DNA from: a virus
IMG/VR virus record: IMGVR_UViG_3300046311_000246
Span: 1-39,315 of that record
Strand: one strand, 5' to 3'
Length of the DNA stretch: 39,315 nt
Shown here: in pieces, positions 25,964 through 34,045 of the stretch
How positions within the stretch are numbered: position 1 is the first letter of the stretch
How the letters are laid out: each line of letters starts with the position of its first letter
The notes under the pieces: generated by a model
The model's input: the letters and a program-made list of their open reading frames with translations, nothing else
Databases searched by the model: none
What the model was told of the DNA's origin: nothing
Translations under genes and position numbers: made by a program

Positions 25964-25992
25964 TTTACTTTTTAAAAAATATATGCTAATTT
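25964..25992 (+). promoter_or_regulatory. Sigma70-type promoter of the replication operon
   Basis: TTTACT (25964-25969), a 17-nt spacer and TAATTT (25987-25992), 23 nt before the helicase start, with an AAAAAGGAA ribosome binding site between. Confidence 0.55.
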
Positions 25993-26015
25993 ATTAAAAT
26001 TAAAAAAGGAACATT

Positions 26016-27500
26016 ATGCAGAACATATTTTCGGAAAAAATGTTATTAGTTGCATTAATAAGAGAAGAAAAAATAAGCAACACCATATCGCATATAAAAT
26101 CAGAATACTTTAACGATAACTATTATCAATACATCTTTAAATCCTTAAAAAAATACCATACTGATTATAATACTTTGCCGAGTATGGATATAATTATGGA
26201 TATGTCTTTGAAGGATATGTCTTTTCATAAGTTTTTCAAAGAAGACCAAGATATTTATCAGGAAAAACTTGGGGAATTATACCAATATAATAAAGCTGAT
26301 ATAGACATACCATATATTACAAATGAAACACAAAATTGGTTAGTGAACAACAGTGTTTTGGGTATTGGTGTAAAAATACAAGATATACTACAAAAACCTA
26401 ATGAGAGTAAAGAAAAGTTTGATGAAATAGGACGACTTGTTCCTGAATTGACTGAGGCTGTAAATTTAAGTTTAACACCTAAAAAAGTAACGAAACTTAA
26501 TGATATAAATACATACTTCTCTTTAATTAAAGAATTGAGTGAGGGTAAGCCATTAGTTGCAACATCTTTAAAAACTATTTCTGAAGTTGCGGGATTTAAC
26601 TTAAAAAGAGGTTCTACAAATGTTGTTATTGGTGCAACAGGTTCTGGTAAATCATGTCATCTCATGGGACATTATATCGGTGCTTTAGATATGGGTTATA
26701 ACTGTCTATATGCTTCATTTGAATTACAAGAGGCTGATCTAATACAAAGATACATGAGTAACATATATGACATTCCAATGAATGAAATATATGCAAAATC
26801 TCTCAAAGAAACTGATGATTTCACTAGCCATTTCAAAGATAAATTCAATGATTTATCATCCCATACAAGAGGGGAAAGTTATGTATCATATTTTTCACCC
26901 AAAAGGACGGGCGTTGAAGAAGTTGAAAATTATGTTAAGTTTATTGAAGACCGTGACAATATAAAGATAGATTGTGTTATTTTTGATTATCTTTCTAAAA
27001 TGAAATTGGGACGTATGTTTGGTAGAAACACCGATGCGGAATGGTCACAATTAATATCCTTAACCAGAGAGATGGATTCCTTTTCAAAAGCCAATAATTT
27101 GGTATCATGGACAGCGATGCAATTAAAACCCGACGCACAACAAAAAGAATATTTAAGTTCTGTTGATATTGCTTATGCTAAAGGTATTTTAGATGAGGTA
27201 TCATTTGCTTATGCGTATTTAGAAGATAAAGAAACAAAACATCACAAATGTTTCACATTAAAAAGCAGACAAGGTAAAAAAACAGATTTATTTATGTTAG
27301 GCTTTAATCCTGCCTATCAAAGAATATACGATATAGATCAATCCATATTAAAGGTGACATCATTTGACAGAGAAATAATTGAAGCGTTGAAAGTTGATGT
27401 TAAGAGTGTTGATGAAATGAGATCGTATAAACCACAACAAAATATATTTGGCATGACTACCCCCACAAACGTACATAACGCTTTTAATTTAACTATCTAA
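26016..27500 (+). CDS. 41: Replicative DNA helicase, T4 gp41-like (DnaB family)
   Basis: The 494-aa protein has an N-terminal DnaB-type helical domain (1-150) and a RecA-like core with Walker A GATGSGKS (206-213), the CLYASFELQEADLIQRYM segment, Walker B CVIFDYLSKM, the VSWTAMQLKPDAQ motif and KSRQGKK near the end. T4 gp41 (475 aa) has the same layout and unwinds the lagging-strand template as a hexamer. It heads a tight operon with the dNMP kinase, a cysteine-motif protein and a primase-like protein. Confidence 0.92.
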   Translation: MQNIFSEKMLLVALIREEKISNTISHIKSEYFNDNYYQYIFKSLKKYHTDYNTLPSMDIIMDMSLKDMSFHKFFKEDQDIYQEKLGELYQYNKADIDIPYITNETQNWLVNNSVLGIGVKIQDILQKPNESKEKFDEIGRLVPELTEAVNLSLTPKKVTKLNDINTYFSLIKELSEGKPLVATSLKTISEVAGFNLKRGSTNVVIGATGSGKSCHLMGHYIGALDMGYNCLYASFELQEADLIQRYMSNIYDIPMNEIYAKSLKETDDFTSHFKDKFNDLSSHTRGESYVSYFSPKRTGVEEVENYVKFIEDRDNIKIDCVIFDYLSKMKLGRMFGRNTDAEWSQLISLTREMDSFSKANNLVSWTAMQLKPDAQQKEYLSSVDIAYAKGILDEVSFAYAYLEDKETKHHKCFTLKSRQGKKTDLFMLGFNPAYQRIYDIDQSILKVTSFDREIIEALKVDVKSVDEMRSYKPQQNIFGMTTPTNVHNAFNLTI

Positions 27501-27517
27501 TTTAATAAAGGTAAAAC

Positions 27518-28210
27518 ATGAAACAGAAAATAGTCTTAATAAATGGTGATATTGGTATAGGAAAGTCATTTCTTTCCAATATTTTCGTGCAAAATGGTTT
27601 CATTAAGGAATCATTCGCTCATACCCTTAAAGAATTGGCGTACACCATGATGAAAGAATATTTTGATGGGGTAGTACCTGAAATGATTTACGGTGATTAT
27701 AAAGCAAAAAAACAGCGTTTAAAGTCATGTAAGGATTTTCGTGCAATAAATGCTTCTTTATATTTTGATTATTGGTTGAGATGTCAAAAAATATCGTTAT
27801 TGGATGATAAGACTATATCGGAATGTAAGGTTGATTTATTTAAAAAACTATCCAGCCCTAAAATAACAGCGAGAGAAATTATGCAATATTTAGGGACGGA
27901 AATTCTAAGAGATAGAATACATAAAGACTTTCATGTCTTATCATTTTTAGATAGAAATAAAGGGGAAGAAAACAATATCGTTATAGATGATTTTAGATTC
28001 CCCAATGAATATATTATTCTTAATCGTAAAAGAAAATTTGACACATATTCTATTAAGATTGAAAAAGATTATAAAGAGGGTAAAAAAAGAGATAGTCATG
28101 TTTCCGAAAACCAAGATTTACATATTGACTTTACTGTAAAATTGGAACAGGATGAATTGGTATCAATCAAGCACTATCAACAAATTATGGATTTTATAAA
28201 TGGATTATGA
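27518..28210 (+). CDS. 1: Deoxynucleoside monophosphate kinase, T4 gp1-like
   Basis: A 230-aa P-loop kinase with Walker A GDIGIGKS (10-17), a SFAHTLKELAY segment, TAREIMQYLGTEILRD and IDDFRFPNE, the last two being signatures of the phage dNMP kinase family. These enzymes make dNDPs for DNA synthesis. The AAAGG ribosome binding site and 17-nt gap after the helicase indicate the same operon; the gene overlaps the next by 11 nt. Confidence 0.85.
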   Translation: MKQKIVLINGDIGIGKSFLSNIFVQNGFIKESFAHTLKELAYTMMKEYFDGVVPEMIYGDYKAKKQRLKSCKDFRAINASLYFDYWLRCQKISLLDDKTISECKVDLFKKLSSPKITAREIMQYLGTEILRDRIHKDFHVLSFLDRNKGEENNIVIDDFRFPNEYIILNRKRKFDTYSIKIEKDYKEGKKRDSHVSENQDLHIDFTVKLEQDELVSIKHYQQIMDFINGL

Positions 28211-28688
28211 AATAGATGCGAGATTTAAAAAGGTCTTAAAGAAAACTAAAAAAGGTTATACTTATGAGGAAACTTTTTCTAACGATGTGAGATGTATGAT
28301 ACAGGATTCATTAACAATGGAATCTGATACTTACGCCCCATGTAATTGTCATTTAGAACCAATAGAAAATGAGGAAGATCCTCGTAACGTGTCGATATTC
28401 CCTCTTCCAATGATTACCCCCGATATGAATAACATTATATATTTATCCTTGAGAATTATATGCACTGATTGTGGGGCTTTGAGGGATTTTGAATTGGAAA
28501 CTGTTGTTAGAGAAGTCGAAAAACACAATGCTTTTATTGATAAGATAATAAAGGACATTGAAACTTATGAGAAAAAACCGAATGATGGTACAAATATTAT
28601 TCCAATACCCGTCAATACTAAAAAGCCTCAAGGGAATAATGGCATGGGTAAGGTTATTAAATTTACCAAAGATAAATCTAAGGAATAA
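28200..28688 (+). CDS. Hypothetical protein with cysteine motifs
   Basis: A 162-aa protein with CNC (about residues 48-50) and CTDC (about 90-93), which together could hold a zinc ion, and a basic C-terminal tail (MGKVIKFTKDKSKE). It overlaps the dNMP kinase gene and lies 2 nt before the primase-like gene, so it belongs to the replication operon. Not recognised. Confidence 0.6.
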   Translation: MDYEIDARFKKVLKKTKKGYTYEETFSNDVRCMIQDSLTMESDTYAPCNCHLEPIENEEDPRNVSIFPLPMITPDMNNIIYLSLRIICTDCGALRDFELETVVREVEKHNAFIDKIIKDIETYEKKPNDGTNIIPIPVNTKKPQGNNGMGKVIKFTKDKSKE

Positions 28689-28690
28689 CT

Positions 28691-29629
28691 ATGCCTTATA
28701 CGATTTCTATTTTTGGGGATAATAAAGTTCTCGTTGGGGATAAATACCAGGACAAGGTTTCTAATATTATACACTTCTCAGAATGGGAACATTTAAAGAA
28801 ATGGTTATACGAACAACATAATATATATACCCCCTCCAAGAAAAACAATTTACATATTGTATCGGGGGAAACAACAACAGGCTTTAGAAAAAAGGGTTCT
28901 TTCCCATCGACAAGTTGTTGTTATTTTATGGATATTGATAATTTAAATGGTATGTCCATGAATGGCTTTATTGAAAAGTATAAACATTTAAACCATCATT
29001 ACATAGCATATAACTCAGCGTCATGTCGCAGAGAAGATATAAGATTTAGGTTGGTATTTGAATTGGATAGACCTGTTGAAAATAAAGAATTTTTACATTT
29101 TTGGACAAACCTTAATCGTTTATATGATAATTTATTTGATAAACAGACAAATTTCATTGAAAAAACCAATGCTTGTCCAAGAACTTTTGACGGATCGTTA
29201 AATTTTATTTTAGAAAAGGGGAGTAAAAAAGTATGTGTAAACAAAGTCAAAAACGCCTTTATATATACACCACCCCCAAAGACTTTAGATATGGAAATGT
29301 TTTCTGATTTTAAAGCGAAACAGATAAAATTAAATGGGAGAGATATTTATTGGAGTAGCATTCGGGATTGTCCTTTTGTTCCAATGGATAAGGTACAAGA
29401 ATACCAATCCATTATGAATACTGATGGCACAGGACGATTCGATTTATTTTTTAGAATAATGTGTTCTGTCAGTAGTAAAGCTTATAAGAGAAAATATCCT
29501 TTAACGACATCAGAATTAAACATGATTATGTCGGAAGTAGATGCTAATGGGTATCAACGTAGAGAAAAGAAAATGAGTTATATTAAATCCCTCACAAACG
29601 CCATTAAACTTGGTCAAACTGCTGGATAA
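28691..29629 (+). CDS. AEP/PrimPol-like protein, putative primase
   Basis: A 312-aa protein. CCYFMDIDNLNG gives an acidic D81-x-D83 pair after a beta strand, followed by HHYIAYNSASCRREDIRFRLVF (S109, S111, R118, R120) and ELDRPVENKEF. This D-x-D, then YxSxS, then RFRLVF order is that of archaeo-eukaryotic primase (AEP/PrimPol) domains of mobile elements. A TNACPRTFDGSLNF segment may carry the third motif. The C-terminal 100 residues are helical, like the PriCT-type extensions of such proteins. It lies in the gp41 operon. T4 instead uses the TOPRIM-type primase gp61, and none is seen here. Activity is unproven. Confidence 0.6.
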   Translation: MPYTISIFGDNKVLVGDKYQDKVSNIIHFSEWEHLKKWLYEQHNIYTPSKKNNLHIVSGETTTGFRKKGSFPSTSCCYFMDIDNLNGMSMNGFIEKYKHLNHHYIAYNSASCRREDIRFRLVFELDRPVENKEFLHFWTNLNRLYDNLFDKQTNFIEKTNACPRTFDGSLNFILEKGSKKVCVNKVKNAFIYTPPPKTLDMEMFSDFKAKQIKLNGRDIYWSSIRDCPFVPMDKVQEYQSIMNTDGTGRFDLFFRIMCSVSSKAYKRKYPLTTSELNMIMSEVDANGYQRREKKMSYIKSLTNAIKLGQTAG

Positions 29630-29638
29630 AAATAATGC

Positions 29639-29667
29639 TTGATTTTTGTAAAAAGTTATGCTATATT
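29639..29667 (+). promoter_or_regulatory. Sigma70-type promoter
   Basis: TTGATT (29639-29644), a 17-nt spacer and TATATT (29662-29667), 30 nt before ATG 29698. The promoter would fall inside any protein started at the upstream ATG 29635, so 29698 is chosen as the real start. Confidence 0.6.
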
Positions 29668-29697
29668 AACAAAGATAAACATTCAAAGGAGAATACA

Positions 29698-30078
29698 ATG
29701 TCATTTCTAAATATTTTTAAATCAAAACAACCCATTATTAAAAAAGAATTACCTGAAAGTCAAAAAACACTCATTAAATGTCTAATGAACGGTGGAGGTG
29801 ATTACGGGTATCGTATTAGTGCGGATAAAAAAGAATTATTTTTTGAAAATTATAAAGTAATCATGTTAAAACCGAAAGACAAACAGCATTCCCCCACATT
29901 TATCATATCGGAAAATGGTGAATTTGTAAAAGACCAAGTACATATAGATGATATGTACGAATACGATCATCATTTGGTTTCATACATCAAAGATAGACTG
30001 GAAGGTCTATTAATCGACTTTAACACTATTGTTAAAAAAGAATTATCTGAAGAAGTTTATGAACTAAGAAACGAGTAA
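29698..30078 (+). CDS. Hypothetical protein
   Basis: A 126-aa protein with start ATG 29698, preceded by AAAGGAG at good spacing and by a promoter. An in-frame ATG at 29635 is rejected because it has no ribosome binding site and lies before the promoter. The N-terminus MSFLNIFKSKQP is amphipathic and positive, like a membrane-peripheral helix; the rest is a mixed charged domain. It is followed 6 nt later by the thymidylate synthase family gene. Not recognised. Confidence 0.6.
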   Translation: MSFLNIFKSKQPIIKKELPESQKTLIKCLMNGGGDYGYRISADKKELFFENYKVIMLKPKDKQHSPTFIISENGEFVKDQVHIDDMYEYDHHLVSYIKDRLEGLLIDFNTIVKKELSEEVYELRNE

Positions 30079-30084
30079 AAAATA

Positions 30085-30921
30085 ATGATTATAAACGAGC
30101 AAGAATTGCAGTACCACAATTTATTACAAGAAGTTTTAGATTGTGGTAAAGAAAATATTGATAGGACAGAGGTAGGCACTCTATCTTTGTTCCGTCCAGA
30201 CACCATGAAATTTTATTTGGATGATGGTAAGAACTTCCCCCTGTTTACAAAGAAATTTGTTAATTTTAACGCCATTGTTAAAGAATTATTATGGTTCTTA
30301 TCAGGAAGTAATAACATAAACGATTTAGATTCAAGTATATGGAATCAATGGAGTAATGAAGAAGGTTCTATCGGTGAGATGTATTCAGCTCATTTCAGAA
30401 ATATTGACGGTGAAGACCCATATATGGATATTGTAAAACAAATCAAAGAAGATCCTTATAGTAGAAGGCACTGCATCACAACATGGCGACATTCATTTTT
30501 ACCTTTAAAAGGAATACCCTTAACTGAGAACGCTAAGTTAGGCAGGGGAAATTTAGCTTGTTGTTGGGGTACTGTAATTCAATGGTATGTAAATTCCGAT
30601 GGAGAGTTGGACGCTTCAACGTACCAACGTTCATGCGACACCTTTTTAGGGGGATTTTTTAATATTCCACAACAAGCATTATTATTAATGATAACTGCTA
30701 AATTAACAGGTTATAAAGCAGGAACGCTTTTTTATGACATCGGAAACGCACATATTTATAAAAATCATATCAATCAAGTTAAAGAATATTTAACAAGACC
30801 ATTTTTACATAAATCGCCATCCGTTGTTATAAACGAGTGTGACGGAATACCTACATTTGATGATATTCATTTATTAAACTACCAACATCAATCAAAAATA
30901 AAAGCACCAATAGCAGTTTAA
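30085..30921 (+). CDS. thyA: Thymidylate synthase family enzyme with altered signature residues
   Basis: The 278-aa protein is clearly in the thymidylate synthase/deoxynucleotide hydroxymethylase family: DRTEVGTLSLF, FNAIVKELLWFLSG, YSRRHCITTW, YQRSCDTFLGGFFNIP and GNAHIYKNH. Several usually fixed positions differ. The active-site LAPCH reads LACCW (catalytic Cys160, His to Trp161), VSAWN reads TTWRH, GPVYGxxWR reads GEMYSAHFR, and GDxHxY reads GNAHIY (Asn221). Asn193, which favours dUMP over dCMP, is kept. It may make dTMP, or another 5-substituted dUMP such as hydroxymethyl-dUMP; the sequence alone does not decide. It is co-transcribed with the preceding small gene. Confidence 0.8.
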   Translation: MIINEQELQYHNLLQEVLDCGKENIDRTEVGTLSLFRPDTMKFYLDDGKNFPLFTKKFVNFNAIVKELLWFLSGSNNINDLDSSIWNQWSNEEGSIGEMYSAHFRNIDGEDPYMDIVKQIKEDPYSRRHCITTWRHSFLPLKGIPLTENAKLGRGNLACCWGTVIQWYVNSDGELDASTYQRSCDTFLGGFFNIPQQALLLMITAKLTGYKAGTLFYDIGNAHIYKNHINQVKEYLTRPFLHKSPSVVINECDGIPTFDDIHLLNYQHQSKIKAPIAV

Positions 30922-30932
30922 AGGAGTAAACC

Positions 30933-31202
30933 ATGATAGAAATGACTGATGATGAAAAAATAGCAACATTACAACTTGCCATAAGATGTTCTTTGAGGGG
31001 TTTAACTACCATTGACGATAGAATAGTACCTACATTAGAGCGTAATTGGGATAAATTCGATGATGGATTTAAAGCATTTATTAAAAGAGAAGTTAAAAGT
31101 GCTTACGATTTCATGGGAGCAGATGATGATTACCCCACATATAGATCAGCAGACCATCGAACAATTACTAATCATTGGATTAAATTTTTGACGATGGAAT
31201 AA
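30933..31202 (+). CDS. Hypothetical protein
   Basis: An 89-aa, acidic, helical protein with an AAAGGAG ribosome binding site, 11 nt after the thymidylate synthase family gene. It contains LQLAIRCSLRGLTTIDDRIVP and a Tyr/Asp-rich second half. Not recognised. Confidence 0.55.
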   Translation: MIEMTDDEKIATLQLAIRCSLRGLTTIDDRIVPTLERNWDKFDDGFKAFIKREVKSAYDFMGADDDYPTYRSADHRTITNHWIKFLTME

Positions 31203-31205
31203 ATT

Positions 31206-31439
31206 ATGTCATTTAAACATAAAGGAATAGTAGAAAATGGTCGAAAATCCAAACCTATAAAATTATTTACTAAAGAAGAACTTGACATTGAATTAAATGA
31301 CAATCAACTAGAATCTTTAAACAGAAGAGTTAGAAAAAAACATTCAGAAAAGGAAAGTTATGGTTATTGGGGAATAGTTTGTTGCACTAACAGAAAAAAA
31401 TCTTTAAGAAGTACGTCTATATGGAAACATTTAAATTAG
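31206..31439 (+). CDS. Small basic hypothetical protein
   Basis: A 77-aa protein rich in Lys, Arg and Ser (SLNRRVRKKHSEKES), 3 nt after the previous stop. Charge suggests nucleic-acid contact, but no domain is recognised. A new promoter begins 3 nt after its stop. Confidence 0.5.
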   Translation: MSFKHKGIVENGRKSKPIKLFTKEELDIELNDNQLESLNRRVRKKHSEKESYGYWGIVCCTNRKKSLRSTSIWKHLN

Positions 31440-31441
31440 CC

Positions 31442-31470
31442 TTGACTATAAATTATTTTTATGCTACAAT
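31442..31470 (+). promoter_or_regulatory. Sigma70-type promoter
   Basis: TTGACT (31442-31447), a 17-nt spacer and TACAAT (31465-31470), 33 nt before the next start. It probably drives the run of small genes up to 34039. Confidence 0.7.
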
Positions 31471-31503
31471 GTTAAAGATAAAACATAAATAAGGAGCAAA
31501 ATT

Positions 31504-31764
31504 ATGTTTAATTGTGTAAAAAAACTTTTTTGTAATCACGATTATAAAAATATTATGAAACACAGCGAAGATTTACTTGATATTGCAGTACATATAAATT
31601 ACTGTAAAAAATGCAAAAAGGTTCAAGTTAAAAAACTATCCACAGATAAAGCAATATTTTCTAAATGGGTTCTATTTAAGATGGGTACGTTAAGTTTAAT
31701 TTTTATCTTTGGTGTAATATATTATGTTCATTCTTTAATCAACATATTTTTTAATCATGTATAA
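31504..31764 (+). CDS. Small membrane protein with a zinc-ribbon-like motif
   Basis: An 86-aa protein with CxxC-type cysteines (CVKKLFCNHDY, then YCKKCKKVQ at about 33-41) followed by one membrane helix at about 60-83 (MGTLSLIFIFGVIYYVHSLI). The AAGGAGC ribosome binding site is strong. It overlaps the next gene by 8 nt. A cytoplasmic metal-binding head on a membrane anchor is the likely layout; function unknown. Confidence 0.6.
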   Translation: MFNCVKKLFCNHDYKNIMKHSEDLLDIAVHINYCKKCKKVQVKKLSTDKAIFSKWVLFKMGTLSLIFIFGVIYYVHSLINIFFNHV

Positions 31765-32347
31765 AATTATGATTTCCAATAAAAAAGTTTATTGTTGTAA
31801 TTGTCAATCTGATATGACGTGTAATCTGATTGATGCAAAGACAGCAAAGACAGCATATCCACATAGGAACGATATATATGCTCATTTTTGGCAATATCCA
31901 TCATGTAAACATTTTGTTGGTTGTCATAACGGAATCAAGAAAAGACCGCTTGGTTGTATTCCAACCCCTCACATAAAATATGCACGGTCAAAATTACATG
32001 AAATAATTGATCCTTTATGGCAAAAAGGTAAAATTACTCGTGGTGATTTGTATCGTAAAATATCAGAACATTTAGGATGGCAATATCATACAGCAGAATT
32101 GCGAACTATTGAGGATTGCCGAAAAATTTGGACTTTCGTTAAAAAGTTAGAAAAAACCTTGACTGGACATATTTTAGGAATAATAGATAAACCGCAAGAT
32201 TATATCGGTCAAAAAGTTCACGTTGTCGATTGGCATATTGGTATGGTTTTTTATTTAAAATCTATTGAGAATGGATTTTTCATACTTGAAACCCCCAAGA
32301 ATAAAAAAATCTACAAAACTAAAAATCAATTAGCATATTTAAGGTAA
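31757..32347 (+). CDS. DUF3268-type zinc protein with a C-terminal extension
   Basis: A 196-aa protein. Residues 10-120 match the DUF3268 pattern: VYCCNCQSDM, YPHRNDIYAHFWQYPSCKHFVGCHNG, RPLGCIPTPHIKYARSKLHE, DPLWQKGKITRGDLYRKISEHLG, then HTAELRTIEDCRKIW. The C-terminal 60 residues (HILGIIDKPQDYIGQKVHVVD to the end) look like a small beta domain. DUF3268 proteins are common in phages and their role is unknown. The start at 31757 overlaps the previous stop; a second ATG at 31769 is possible. Confidence 0.75.
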   Translation: MYKIMISNKKVYCCNCQSDMTCNLIDAKTAKTAYPHRNDIYAHFWQYPSCKHFVGCHNGIKKRPLGCIPTPHIKYARSKLHEIIDPLWQKGKITRGDLYRKISEHLGWQYHTAELRTIEDCRKIWTFVKKLEKTLTGHILGIIDKPQDYIGQKVHVVDWHIGMVFYLKSIENGFFILETPKNKKIYKTKNQLAYLR

Positions 32348-32349
32348 GT

Positions 32350-32823
32350 ATGAAAAAACACATTGAAAGAATAGAAAATTTAACCACACCACTAGACATA
32401 AATAATTTGACCATTGAAAAATTGGGGAATTTTAATCTGTTTTGTGGTAAAGTAGAAAATGGCTACAATGATATTATTCCATATTTAAAAGGTTATTTTG
32501 ATATTGGCGAACGTAACTGCCAAAAATCGCCTGTAAAGGTATTTGACAATTTTTTGCATTTTTCACATTATACAAAATTAAAGTTTTACATAAAACATTT
32601 TTTTATTGAGTGTCAAATGGATTATCAAATATTTGCAACAACCCAACGCCTCGATGTTATCCAAGTGTTCGCAGAAGTAGCACAAGAATATAAAGATGTG
32701 GAGGCTTATTATTATCGGTTAGGACGTAGTGCAAGAAACAGTACAAAAAACCAATCAATAGCCACAATGTATGATATAGAAGATTTAATTAACTTAACAA
32801 ATCAAAATATAGAGGTAAGATGA
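32350..32823 (+). CDS. Hypothetical protein
   Basis: A 157-aa soluble protein 2 nt after the DUF3268 gene, mixed alpha/beta in look, with a YYYRLGRSARNSTKNQSIAT segment near the end. It overlaps the next start by 4 nt. Not recognised. Confidence 0.55.
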   Translation: MKKHIERIENLTTPLDINNLTIEKLGNFNLFCGKVENGYNDIIPYLKGYFDIGERNCQKSPVKVFDNFLHFSHYTKLKFYIKHFFIECQMDYQIFATTQRLDVIQVFAEVAQEYKDVEAYYYRLGRSARNSTKNQSIATMYDIEDLINLTNQNIEVR

Positions 32824-33023
32824 TGACTGATAAAAAAAATTATCTAAGGAAAGCATTGATTCACATCACAATATTCATAACATTAGCTATTTTAATTTTA
32901 ATTATCGGATATTACTTCAACTCAAGCGATTTATTAGGACTTTGTGTTGTTGTTATGTGGATTAATATAGTAATATTTGGTGAAAGGGATGTTTATTTTA
33001 CTAGAAAATTGGGCGATAAATAA
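32820..33023 (+). CDS. Small two-helix membrane protein
   Basis: A 67-aa protein with two likely membrane helices (about 10-30 and 36-55) and charged ends. An AGAGGTAAG ribosome binding site precedes it. It overlaps the previous and next genes by 4 and 1 nt. Possible roles (membrane modulator, holin-like or immunity peptide) cannot be told apart from sequence. Confidence 0.5.
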   Translation: MMTDKKNYLRKALIHITIFITLAILILIIGYYFNSSDLLGLCVVVMWINIVIFGERDVYFTRKLGDK

Positions 33024-33274
33024 TGTACTCCTGTAAAATTATTAACATTAACGATGACATTACCTTTAATGTAAAAGCCATTAATTATAAGGATGAAAAT
33101 GCAGTTTTGCTATTAACTTTTCATTTTTATGAAGTAACTAATCCCAATATGATTAAATTGGGAAATTTATTTGATTGGAATATTGGTGATGAAGAAGTAA
33201 CTATTAAAGAATATATTATAGTCACTGAAATTTTGACAATAACAGATGAACAAATTAACAATATTTTTGAGTAA
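33023..33274 (+). CDS. Small hypothetical protein
   Basis: An 83-aa, beta-rich, acidic protein translated from the previous stop (TAATG). No motif recognised. Confidence 0.5.
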   Translation: MYSCKIININDDITFNVKAINYKDENAVLLLTFHFYEVTNPNMIKLGNLFDWNIGDEEVTIKEYIIVTEILTITDEQINNIFE

Positions 33275-33278
33275 AATA

Positions 33279-33632
33279 ATGGAAATATCAGAATTAACAT
33301 TAACAAACGGCAACATTTACCTCTTACAAAATTTCTCGCTACAAAAATTTATAATTTTTACGCTTCGTAAAAATATATTTAAATTTATTGATTTTCGTTA
33401 TGAAGATGGTGAACCTGAAAAGGGATATATTCAATTTAATAATTTTGGTTCATGTTTTTCTATATCATGCAAAGAATTATCCGATAGGAGACTTTATATA
33501 TTAAATGAAAGATTGTGGAATCTCAGTAGTGACGAACTTAATATGATAACTTTATTAGATTTAAACCAATATCATCCCTTTACTACGAGAGAAAAAATTA
33601 TTCGCAATTCTTTTTTAATAGATTTAACATGA
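33279..33632 (+). CDS. Hypothetical protein
   Basis: A 117-aa protein. ATG 33279 is chosen because it directly follows the previous stop (33274); a longer frame from 33246 would overlap the upstream gene by 29 nt. It is beta-rich at the start (EISELTLTNGNIYLLQNF) with helices later. It overlaps the DUF4325-like gene by 4 nt. Not recognised. Confidence 0.5.
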   Translation: MEISELTLTNGNIYLLQNFSLQKFIIFTLRKNIFKFIDFRYEDGEPEKGYIQFNNFGSCFSISCKELSDRRLYILNERLWNLSSDELNMITLLDLNQYHPFTTREKIIRNSFLIDLT

Positions 33633-34039
33633 AACATTATTTAGAAATACGCAACTTACGCAAAACCCTTGGATTAGATTCGGGTTATGTTAAAAAGACG
33701 GGATGTTATATTGAGGTGATGCGTTCTGATGTAACCATTAACATAGCAAAGGATTTTTCACGAACTCCCTATGGCAGATATTTAGGTAGTAGTTCCGCTA
33801 AAGTTTTTAAGGATAAATTTCTAAAACCATTTATTGATATTGGTGCTGATAAAATAATAATTATTCTTGATGGTACTTATGGATTTGTTTCTTCATGGTT
33901 ACATGAAGCTTTTGGCAATCTCTTAAAAGAATACCCCCAAGAAAAAAGACAATCCATAATGGATATGTTTTCACTTATCTCAGATGAAGACCCATCAGTG
34001 GCTGTAGAAATAAGAGAATATATGTGGGAAAATTTGTAA
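33629..34039 (+). CDS. STAS-like DUF4325 protein
   Basis: A 136-aa protein. The INIAKDFSRTPYGRYLGSSS segment, then VFKDKFLKPFID, then IIIILDGTYGFVSSWLHEAF followed by GNLLKEY, is the DUF4325 signature (DFSxTPxGRY ... SGExFRxxxLxP ... xxxDLDGxxGxxSSFLEEAFG). This STAS-like domain often appears alone in phages and bacterial defence or regulatory loci, sometimes near histidine-kinase-type ATPases. Here it ends a string of small overlapping genes and is convergent with HEG2. Confidence 0.8.
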   Translation: MKHYLEIRNLRKTLGLDSGYVKKTGCYIEVMRSDVTINIAKDFSRTPYGRYLGSSSAKVFKDKFLKPFIDIGADKIIIILDGTYGFVSSWLHEAFGNLLKEYPQEKRQSIMDMFSLISDEDPSVAVEIREYMWENL

Positions 34040-34045
34040 TTCTTT

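Noticed and set aside
29635-29697. Longer N-terminus for the 126-aa gene from ATG 29635
   Set aside because: A TTGATT/TATATT promoter overlaps this stretch and the strong AAAGGAG lies before ATG 29698.
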